Source: Myxococcales bacterium
GTDB lineage: Bacteria; Myxococcota; Polyangia; Fen-1088
Assembly: GCA_003153875.1 (NCBI GenBank)
Contig: PMBY01000248.1
Coordinates: 218-8,763, forward strand
Reading direction: 5' to 3'
DNA: 8,546 nucleotides
The notes beneath the pieces are model-generated. The model saw nothing but the letters and a program-made list of their open reading frames with translations. It ran no database searches and was not told the origin of the DNA. Below, one piece after another: positions 1-5,593 of this stretch; the first letter of the stretch is position 1, and every line of letters starts with the position of its first letter. The translations under genes and the position numbers were made by a program.

Positions 1-112
1 CGGCAAACCGTTCGGTGCTCTAGCCGCGCCGGACCCGGCCCGACATTCGCGTAGGATTCGGACTGATCGGACTACCGCCGCGTAGCTCTGGCAGGCAGCG
101 AAGCCGAACGCC
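1..112. other. Unassigned region downstream of draT
   Basis: These 112 bases follow the draT stop codon in the direction of transcription. I see no open frame that can be assigned, no tRNA-like fold and no convincing rho-independent terminator, meaning no strong GC stem followed by a T run on the minus strand. Only a 4-bp stem around positions 7-16 is visible, which is too weak to call. The operon may end here or continue past the left edge. Confidence 0.5.
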
Positions 113-898
113 TCACAAGACCGTACGCACGCGGTATTCGCCGCCGATGACCAGGTATTCTTCTTCGCCTTTCAGGATGCTATCGGGCAGCAACCCGCTG
201 AAGAAGAAGACCTTCACCAAGGGCACGCGTACTTGCCAGACAGTGGAGCCGAACTCAAAGGCTCGCTCCTCATCCGGGATGAATGAGCACAGGTTGTTCA
301 GACGCACGATGCGTTCGCGCCGATCGATGATGCTCACTGTGTGATAGTCGTCGGGATCGCAGGTGCCGCGATAGAGCTGAAACCAGCGCTCGCCAGGATG
401 CCGTCGGGCCAGCTCGTATTGGCAGAACGCAAACAGAACGTCCAATTGCGAATTGATGGCGTTGGTACGCTCGCTGCCCTTCATGCGGTCGGTGGCAAAG
501 GCCATCTGATCCTCCGGGTTGCCCTCGCGCAACTTGCCGCGATGGAAAGTCGGCGGAATCCCGATGCGGCTCTCTACCCACGCTTTGAGCACCGCTGCTT
601 CGACGGAGTTGGAGTCCACGCCCCAGCCGCGCAGGAAGCGCAGGTAGCTGTTGCGCAGGCTCTTGCGTGCATTGTGCGTGTCGGCGCCATCCCACTGGTG
701 CAGCAAGAACTTCACCGACATGAATTCGTTGAACACGCGCGCGCGTTCCGTCGCATCGTCGATGGCGTCGAGCTTCTCGAAGAGAAAGCGGTTGGACTGC
801 CGCGCACCTTGGATCTCGAATTGGCGTGGCGCTTCGTTGAATTCTAGGCTGCCGAGGAGCCAGGCCGGCAGATCGCACAGATTCCAGGTGTGTCGCAT
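113..898 (-). CDS. draT: NAD+-dinitrogen-reductase ADP-ribosyltransferase DraT
   Basis: This 261-residue protein fits DraT, which transfers ADP-ribose from NAD+ to a conserved arginine of the nitrogenase Fe protein (NifH) and so switches nitrogenase off in the dark, under energy limitation or after ammonium addition. The recognisable features are LYRGT (residues 175-179), NNLCSF (201-206) followed by an acidic and aromatic stretch, and KGEEEYLVIGG (243-253). These match the conserved C-terminal half of DraT, with the arginine, NNLxSF and glutamate-rich elements expected of an ADP-ribosyltransferase fold. The length is close to that of known DraT proteins. The ATG immediately follows the draG stop (TAG then ATG, no gap), with only a weak GGTG six bases upstream, so translation is probably coupled to draG. 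The target, NifH, is not in the window. The protein is cytoplasmic, with no signal peptide or membrane segment. Family assignment is secure; activity is inferred. Confidence 0.93.
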   Translation of the reverse strand: MRHTWNLCDLPAWLLGSLEFNEAPRQFEIQGARQSNRFLFEKLDAIDDATERARVFNEFMSVKFLLHQWDGADTHNARKSLRNSYLRFLRGWGVDSNSVEAAVLKAWVESRIGIPPTFHRGKLREGNPEDQMAFATDRMKGSERTNAINSQLDVLFAFCQYELARRHPGERWFQLYRGTCDPDDYHTVSIIDRRERIVRLNNLCSFIPDEERAFEFGSTVWQVRVPLVKVFFFSGLLPDSILKGEEEYLVIGGEYRVRTVL

Positions 899-1831
899 CT
901 ACATCACCACGGGTTTGGCGTTCCCGAGAGGCGAGCGCGCGACCAGATGCTCCGACAGCTCCTGGATCTCGCGCACCAGAGCTGGGGCGAGTTTGGCGAC
1001 CCAGTGCCGGGGAACCTGCTCCAGCCCATAATAGGCGCCAGCGATGGCGCCGGCAATGGCGCCAGTCGTGTCGGCGTCGCCGCCCTGGTTGACGGTAGCC
1101 ACCAGGCACTCCTCGAAACTGTTCGTGGACAAGAAATGGTGAAGCACAGTCTGCATGGTGTCGACCACATACGCGGTGGAGAGTCCGCGATAGGGCGAGA
1201 TGCGGAAGGTGGGGAATTGCACGATCACGTCGTCCACTTCGCGCCGCAAGCGTTCGCGCGGCTGGCCGGTGCACCCCATGTGAATGAGCCGGCCGACGAG
1301 CACGCAGGCGACATCGGACAGAGGATGATTGTGCGTGATGTGGCCCTGCTCCACCGCCCAGCGTTCAAGCAAGCGGCTGTCGGCCAGGGTGGCCAGTGCC
1401 ACCGGCGCCACGCGCATGGCTGCGCCGTTGCCGGCATCGCCCTCATTGAAGGGACCGGTCAGGGTTCCGTGGTTGATGTAGCGAGCGATGCCGCGACGGC
1501 AAGTGTTGCCAACGTCGACTGGCCAACTCTTGAACCAAGTTGCAAAGCGTTCCGCGATGTCGGCCGGCGACCAGCCGACGGCCGCCAAGGAACGGGCCAC
1601 ACACAGGGACATCTGCGTGTCGTCGGTGACCTCGCCTGGTTTCAGCTTGAGCCAGCCGCCACCCACGATCTTGCGAAGCACTCCGTACTGCGCCCGAATC
1701 TCCGATTGCGTGCAGAACTCGACCGTGGCGCCGAGTGCGTCGCCCAGCGCCGAGCCAAGCAGAGTTGCATAGGCGCGCCCGCGGATTTCGGCGAGGGGGT
1801 CAGGCGAGGGGGCAGTTCCGGTGGACAGCAC
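899..1831 (-). CDS. draG: ADP-ribosyl-dinitrogen reductase glycohydrolase DraG
   Basis: This 310-residue protein is DraG, the dimetal-dependent hydrolase that removes ADP-ribose from modified NifH and restores nitrogenase activity. The ADP-ribosylglycohydrolase fold is clear. It shows GSALGDALGATVEF near the N-terminus (26-39), the metal-binding TDDT (69-72), GNGAAMR (134-140), THNHP (166-170) and a second metal-binding element GGDADTTGA (250-258). All the acidic residues expected for the binuclear metal site are present, so the enzyme looks active. The start chosen is GTG, because the next in-frame ATG (residue 74) lies beyond the first metal motif. A GAGG seven bases upstream, overlapping the nifN stop, supports this start. 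The gene follows nifN by 9 bp and is directly abutted by draT. In known proteobacterial dra loci the usual order is draT then draG, so the order here is reversed. Confidence 0.95.
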   Translation of the reverse strand: MLSTGTAPSPDPLAEIRGRAYATLLGSALGDALGATVEFCTQSEIRAQYGVLRKIVGGGWLKLKPGEVTDDTQMSLCVARSLAAVGWSPADIAERFATWFKSWPVDVGNTCRRGIARYINHGTLTGPFNEGDAGNGAAMRVAPVALATLADSRLLERWAVEQGHITHNHPLSDVACVLVGRLIHMGCTGQPRERLRREVDDVIVQFPTFRISPYRGLSTAYVVDTMQTVLHHFLSTNSFEECLVATVNQGGDADTTGAIAGAIAGAYYGLEQVPRHWVAKLAPALVREIQELSEHLVARSPLGNAKPVVM

Positions 1832-1838
1832 CGGCGTG

Positions 1839-1842
1839 CCTC
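1839..1842 (-). promoter_or_regulatory. Ribosome binding site that fixes the GTG start of draG
   Basis: On the minus strand the sequence reads TGAGG, seven bases, then GTG. The GAGG core shares two bases with the nifN stop codon. It supports the GTG at 1831 as the draG start and suggests that ribosomes finishing nifN re-initiate on draG. Confidence 0.55.
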
Positions 1843-3214
1843 ACAGATAGGAGAAGCCCACCGGCGAGGCATCCTGCTGGCGTTGCAGAAGCGCGTTCAC
1901 CAGCTCGTCGAATAGCCTGGTTGTGCCCCGGTAGCCCACGTGCAGAATGCGGCCAGCGCCGAGACGATCGTGTATTGGAAATCCGATGCGCAGCAGGGGA
2001 ATACCGAGCGCGTGCGCGAGCCGGTAGCCCTTGCTGCTGCCCATGAGCAGATCCGGCTTGTGGCGTTCGCAAGCGGCTCCGATCGATTCGAAGTCGGTGT
2101 CGTCGAGAACCTCGTCCACCGAGCCAGCGGGCAGGGCAGCCAGGGCCTCTGGCAGGGCACGGTTGCGCGCTCCGGTTGCGCAGAACGCGGGGCGGGCGCC
2201 GATTTCGAGCAGGAATCCAGCCAGCGCAGCCACGAACTCCGGATCGCCGTAGAGGCCCACGCGCGCTCCGAAGACGTACTTGTGTCCGTCGGCGTAGGCG
2301 TCGAGCAGGCGGCCGCGTTCGCCCAGCAACCACGCCGGCCGGCCCGCGCCCGTCATGTCGGCTAGAGATTCGATCATGGCGTCGGTGGCGCGAACCCCGA
2401 TGGGCAAGCCCAGAACACGAGCGGGCGCGCCGCGATCCACCAGCAGTTTGCTCGCGCGCGGGGCGCGGCCGGTCAGTGTCAGATCGATGCTGCCCAGTGC
2501 GCGAGGCATGGACGCGATATCGACCACGCGGGTTCCGCCATCAGGCAAGGCGCGATATTGATCCAAGATCACTCCATCCAGCCGATCCGCATAGTCGGGG
2601 AGCACAGTGGCGGCCACCGCGAAACCGTCGACAATCTCGCGCAGATGGCGCAGATCCGCGGGCGACACCAAGGGCGGCAACAAGTTCACCGAGCGCAGAG
2701 GAGTGCCCTGGTCGCAAGCCAGCGCCTTGACCAGCGCGTACACCATGGAATGGAACCCCTCGACGTGGCCGTCCTTGTAGCTGGGCGTGGCGGCGTGAAC
2801 CAGGGGCAAAGCGGCACTTGTTCGGGTGCGATAGCGGGTCAGCAGCAGCGGCACATCGTCGCCGATGGTCTCGGCCAAACAGGTGGTGGCCACAGTCACC
2901 AATTCCGGGCGGTATTGTTGGAGCACGTTGTCGAGAGCCCGCCCCAGGTTGTCCTCGCCACCAAAGACCGTCTGCGCTTCGCCGAAGCTGCTGGAGGCCA
3001 CGTCCATGGGCTCGCGAAAGTGACTGATGAGGTAGCGACGAATGTAGGTCGCGCAGCCCTGCGCCCCGTGCAGCAGGGGAATCGCGCCGCGCACGCCCGC
3101 TGTGGCCAGGGCCGCACCCAGTGGCGCGCACAGGGTGCAAGGGTTGACCGTAGCATCGGGCTTGGCCGAGCTGTGCACGTTCGGGGACGTGTCTTTGGCA
3201 AGGGCGCAGCTCAT
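1841..3214 (-). CDS. nifN: Nitrogenase FeMo-cofactor scaffold protein NifN
   Basis: This 457-residue protein is NifN, the beta-like subunit of the NifEN scaffold on which the NifB-made precursor is matured before transfer to NifDK. Visible motifs are NPCTLCAPLGAA (24-35), LLHGAQGCATY (47-57), SHFREP (64-69), VFGGEDNL (83-90) and TTCLAETIGDD (110-120). Near the C-terminus there is a GFPIHDR element typical of the NifK/NifN half of the family. Cys29, Cys54 and Cys112 sit where NifK has its three P-cluster cysteines. Only the equivalent of Cys54 is present in Azotobacter NifN, as I recall it. This pattern fits the anaerobe-type NifN. The reading frame is open further upstream to 3367, but homology begins after the ATG at 3214, which has a strong GGAGG six bases before it and overlaps the nifE stop by four bases (ATGA). 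NifN versus NifK is decided by the neighbouring nifE and the separate, clear nifK. Confidence 0.94.
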   Translation of the reverse strand: MSCALAKDTSPNVHSSAKPDATVNPCTLCAPLGAALATAGVRGAIPLLHGAQGCATYIRRYLISHFREPMDVASSSFGEAQTVFGGEDNLGRALDNVLQQYRPELVTVATTCLAETIGDDVPLLLTRYRTRTSAALPLVHAATPSYKDGHVEGFHSMVYALVKALACDQGTPLRSVNLLPPLVSPADLRHLREIVDGFAVAATVLPDYADRLDGVILDQYRALPDGGTRVVDIASMPRALGSIDLTLTGRAPRASKLLVDRGAPARVLGLPIGVRATDAMIESLADMTGAGRPAWLLGERGRLLDAYADGHKYVFGARVGLYGDPEFVAALAGFLLEIGARPAFCATGARNRALPEALAALPAGSVDEVLDDTDFESIGAACERHKPDLLMGSSKGYRLAHALGIPLLRIGFPIHDRLGAGRILHVGYRGTTRLFDELVNALLQRQQDASPVGFSYL

Positions 3215-4587
3215 CGTCTTCCTCCCCTCGGCGTTGCGGCGGTTCGCATCCGGCGCGGCATAAGGTTCCAGATTGGGCTGGTGGCCGTGGCACGCACCTC
3301 TCGAGCAAAGGCCAGTGCGCCGTCGAATCCCGCCAGCGCGATCTTGCGCTCGTGGTTGTGGTCGCAAAAGCCAATGCCCAGTTTGTAGGCGATGGGGCGC
3401 TCTTTCACGCCGCCGATGAAGACGTCGACGTCCTGCTCGACGAGAAACGACGCCAACTCAAGCGGATTGGTGTCGTCCACGATGACCGTGTGTTCGTCGC
3501 ACACAGCCTGCAGTTCTTCGTACTCTTCCTTGCTGCCGGTCTGGGTTCCCGCCAGCACCACCGACACGCCCAGTTGGCGAAGCGCCCGCACCAGCGAAAA
3601 CGCCTTGAAAGCCCCGCCCACGTACAGCCCCGCGCGCTTGCCAGCCAGATCCTGTTTGCAGGCGCGCAGATCGGGCAGCACGCGCGAGATCTCGCGGCTG
3701 ACCAGGGCGCGAGCTCGCCCCATGACCTCCGGGCTGTCCATGCGCTCGGCGGTACGATAGAGCGCGTCCGCCGTGTCCTCGATGCCGAAGAAAGACACCC
3801 GAATGAAAGGGATGTCGTAGCGTTCCTGCATGGCTTTAGCCAGCGGGGTCATGGAGCCCGCGCATTGCACCACGTTCAGGCGTGCGCCGTGGGCGCGGCG
3901 GATCTCGTCCACGCGGCCGTCGCCAGTCAGCACGGAAACCACCTCGACGCCCATTTCTTCGAAGTACTTGCGAATGATCCAGCTTTCGCCAGCCACGTTG
4001 AAATCGCCGAGCAGATTGATTGACTGCGGCCTGACCGCGGAGGTATCACCCGTGCCTATCAGTGTCAACAGGGCGCCACAGGCGGCGTTGTAGCCGTCGC
4101 GCTTGGTGCCGCGAAAACCCTCGGCCAGTACGGGGATCACGGGGATCCCCACGTCGGTCTCGACCCGCTTGCACACCGCCGGTACGTCGTCGCCGATCAC
4201 GCCCACGATGCAGGTTCCGTAAACGAAAGCGGCGCGTGGCGCGTGCTGGGCGATGAGCCGACGCAGGGACGCTTCCAGGCGTTGCTCGCCGCCGAACACC
4301 ACCTCGCGCTCGCGCATGTCGGTGGAACAACTGATGCGATGAAGTTCCGGCCCCGAGGACAGGGCGCCCCGGATGTCCCAGGTGTAGGCCGCGCAGCCCA
4401 CCGGGCCGTGCACCAGATGAAGCGCGTCCGCGATGGGATAGAGCACGACCCGCGAGCCGCAGAAAGTGCACGCGCGCTGACTGACCGAGCCGGCTGCGCT
4501 GGCCTTGTTGCAATCGAGCGCGACAACCCCGCCGCGATTGTTGCGCACGACCTGGGCACGGCGTTCCTTCAGCAGATCGAAGCTCAT
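3211..4587 (-). CDS. nifE: Nitrogenase FeMo-cofactor scaffold protein NifE
   Basis: This 458-residue protein is NifE, the alpha-like subunit of the NifEN scaffold, which receives the iron-sulfur-carbide precursor and supports addition of molybdenum and homocitrate. Motifs include SVSQRACTFCGSRVVLYPI (34-52), VHGPVGCAAYTWDIRG (59-74), VFGGE (97-101), GTCIVGVIGDD (124-134) and NVVQCAGSM (238-246). KERPIAYKLG (395-404) and CDHNHERK (408-415) lie near the C-terminus. Cys40, Cys65 and Cys126 match the three NifE ligands of the permanent cluster, and Cys242 matches the cysteine that holds the cofactor precursor. The absence of the MoFe histidine ligand context (HSWDYSGPY) separates it from NifD. 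The SVSQRAC and HNHERK motifs resemble clostridial and deltaproteobacterial NifE rather than Azotobacter NifE. The ATG is three bases after the nifW stop, with a GGAG eight bases upstream inside nifW. The C-terminal tail of about 15 residues is rich in Arg and looks unconserved. Confidence 0.95.
   Translation of the reverse strand: MSFDLLKERRAQVVRNNRGGVVALDCNKASAAGSVSQRACTFCGSRVVLYPIADALHLVHGPVGCAAYTWDIRGALSSGPELHRISCSTDMREREVVFGGEQRLEASLRRLIAQHAPRAAFVYGTCIVGVIGDDVPAVCKRVETDVGIPVIPVLAEGFRGTKRDGYNAACGALLTLIGTGDTSAVRPQSINLLGDFNVAGESWIIRKYFEEMGVEVVSVLTGDGRVDEIRRAHGARLNVVQCAGSMTPLAKAMQERYDIPFIRVSFFGIEDTADALYRTAERMDSPEVMGRARALVSREISRVLPDLRACKQDLAGKRAGLYVGGAFKAFSLVRALRQLGVSVVLAGTQTGSKEEYEELQAVCDEHTVIVDDTNPLELASFLVEQDVDVFIGGVKERPIAYKLGIGFCDHNHERKIALAGFDGALAFAREVRATATSPIWNLMPRRMRTAATPRGGRR
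3221..3225 (-). promoter_or_regulatory. Strong ribosome binding site for nifN inside nifE
   Basis: GGAGG lies six bases before the nifN ATG, inside the last codons of nifE. Together with the ATGA stop/start overlap at 3211-3214, it decides the nifN start and rejects the longer open frame. It also implies coupled, near-equal synthesis of NifE and NifN, which form a heterotetramer. Confidence 0.75.
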
Positions 4588-4590
4588 CGT

Positions 4591-4899
4591 TCACGCTCCG
4601 GAAGGGTGCCTGCGGATTTGCACAAGATTGCGTCCCAGGCCCGGTAAGGGCGGCTCGGTCGAATGGGTCGGATTGGCGAATTGCGCCTGTGCCTCGGTCA
4701 GGGCTCGTTGGTACATGCGTTCGCGCTCGGCCTCGTTCATCGCTGGGCTTTGCGTTTCGATGCGCCGCACCTCGATGCCGAAGCGCCGAAGCACGTGCAA
4801 ACGGTGCACAGCCATCACCCGTGGGTCGAAGTCCACCCCAAAGCGTGCGAAAAGATCTTCCGCGCATTCGACCTGGGCCAGTTCATCCGCCAAGCGCAT
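4591..4899 (-). CDS. nifW: Probable nitrogenase-stabilising/protective protein NifW
   Basis: This small protein (102 residues from the ATG at 4899, 105 from an upstream GTG at 4908) resembles NifW. NifW associates with the MoFe protein and is linked to its maturation and oxygen protection. The match is in the first 40 residues: a short helix, then AEDLFARFGVDFDP (13-26) and VHRLHVLRRFG (31-41). This parallels the family pattern of an AEdFF element, a GVxYDP turn and an RLHxLkrF helix. The C-terminal half (MYQRALTEAQAQF, 62-74, then a Pro-rich tail) is less typical; the acidic and aromatic C-terminal element I expect in NifW is not evident. Start choice is uncertain. The GTG gives a 4-bp GTGA overlap with the ferredoxin stop, whereas the ATG fits the family N-terminus better; neither has a strong ribosome binding site. 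The protein is soluble, with no signal peptide. The location between a nif ferredoxin and nifE supports a nitrogenase role. Confidence applies to the NifW assignment; that the gene is real is near certain. Confidence 0.78.
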   Translation of the reverse strand: MRLADELAQVECAEDLFARFGVDFDPRVMAVHRLHVLRRFGIEVRRIETQSPAMNEAERERMYQRALTEAQAQFANPTHSTEPPLPGLGRNLVQIRRHPSGA

Positions 4900-4904
4900 A
4901 ACCG

Positions 4905-5168
4905 TCACATCAGCAGCGGCTCAAAGCTGAAGGCCTTCTTTGAGCAGGTGCGGCCGCAGGCTTCGCAACCAATGCAGTTGTCAGGGTTCTTCACGCTGGC
5001 GAACATCTTGGCGGATTCCTCTTCGTCCACTTCTTTGGGCGCCAGCACCTCGTGGGCGCATATCTTCATGCAGCGGCCGCAGCCGATACACTTGTTGTCG
5101 TCAACGGCCTTGACGAACCTGGGCGTCCATTCTTGCTTTCCACGAGTGATTCCAGTTAGGTAGGCCAT
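4905..5168 (-). CDS. fdxB: Nif-specific 2[4Fe-4S] ferredoxin (ferredoxin III / FdxB type)
   Basis: This 87-residue ferredoxin has the N-terminal signature of the nif-specific ferredoxin III family (MAYLTGITRG, then EWTPRFVKAV, residues 13-22). It has two CxxCxxCxxxC cluster motifs: Cys27, 30, 33 and 37, and Cys65, 68, 71 and 75. The family probably delivers low-potential electrons to nitrogenase or its assembly machinery. An acidic linker (VDEEESAK, 47-54) separates the two motifs, as in family members. Neither fourth cysteine is followed by the proline usual in bacterial ferredoxins (Ala38 and Ser76 instead). The Cys that often follows KK near the C-terminus is Ala here. The ATG at 5168 is chosen because the conserved N-terminus starts there and an AGGAG lies six bases upstream. 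The same frame is open to 5447, but that part overlaps nifX and has no ferredoxin homology. The gene is 16 bp after nifX and its stop region overlaps the possible GTG start of nifW. The symbol fdxB is by family resemblance. Confidence 0.9.
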   Translation of the reverse strand: MAYLTGITRGKQEWTPRFVKAVDDNKCIGCGRCMKICAHEVLAPKEVDEEESAKMFASVKNPDNCIGCEACGRTCSKKAFSFEPLLM

Positions 5169-5184
5169 GAAACTCTCCTTTCTT

Positions 5185-5580
5185 TCATTCAGGTTGGTCA
5201 GACGAAAAAGCCGGCGAAGGGGGCGCCAAGCCCATGGCCTTGCGCAGCCAGGGTGCGGGATGCCCGCGCAGAACGCCCTGCAGGCGTTGCACGAATTCGG
5301 CCACGGGCGTGGCGGCAGCGGTTTTGACTGGATGAATGTGCCGGGCGACCAGCTTGGCAGCGGCGGGTCCGCCAATCTGTGCGGTGCACAGGATGGCGCA
5401 ATCCAAGAGCAGATTGGCGCGCGCTGTGATTCGGTCCTCCTGCCCATCGCCGTCGGGGATGCAGCGGTGGCCCAGGCAGCGCGCTTTGTCTAGACCCACT
5501 TCCCAGACAAAGAACGCCTCGCTGCTGCCGAAGTGACAATCGACGCAGATTCCGTTGCTGCTGGTGAAGGCTACTTTCAT
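5185..5580 (-). CDS. nifX: NifX-family FeMo-cofactor carrier protein
   Basis: This 131-residue protein belongs to the dinitrogenase iron-molybdenum cofactor-binding family (NifX/NifY/NafY and the NifB C-terminal domain). Members bind FeMo-cofactor or its NifB-cofactor precursor and shuttle it between NifB, NifEN and apo-NifDK. It starts MKVAFTSSNG, followed by VDCHFG (13-18), which is the family VDxHFG element. The core then shows IGGPAAAKLVA (69-79), HIHPVK (81-86) and the ending PAPWLRKAMG (108-117) that is typical of proteobacterial-type NifX. About 14 unconserved residues follow. Six cysteines (12, 15, 35, 40, 61, 65) are unusual for this family. The ATG is 13 bp after nifK, with a GGGAG-type site six bases upstream. 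NifY or an unnamed paralogue cannot be fully excluded, because the position right after nifK is where nifY often sits in gammaproteobacteria. Confidence 0.85.
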   Translation of the reverse strand: MKVAFTSSNGICVDCHFGSSEAFFVWEVGLDKARCLGHRCIPDGDGQEDRITARANLLLDCAILCTAQIGGPAAAKLVARHIHPVKTAAATPVAEFVQRLQGVLRGHPAPWLRKAMGLAPPSPAFSSDQPE

Positions 5581-5593
5581 GGCGGGCTCCCTT

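Noticed and set aside
890..1915. 341-codon plus-strand open frame opposite draG
   Set aside because: draG shows the family metal motifs in the other direction. The plus-strand translation is low-complexity and His/Ala/Gly/Arg-rich, which is typical of an antisense shadow.
3215..3367. N-terminal extension of the nifN frame to 3367
   Set aside because: The extra 51 residues are Arg-rich, lie entirely within nifE and match no NifN N-terminus. The ATG at 3214 has a strong GGAGG and an ATGA overlap.
2558..4023. Plus-strand open frames opposite nifN and nifE (2558-3388 and 3352-4023)
   Set aside because: They lie fully opposite well-supported nif genes, show no recognisable domain or plausible start site, and overlap each other.
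5169..5447. N-terminal extension of the ferredoxin frame to 5447, suggesting a fusion
   Set aside because: It overlaps nifX in another frame. The conserved ferredoxin III N-terminus starts at the ATG at 5168, which has its own AGGAG.
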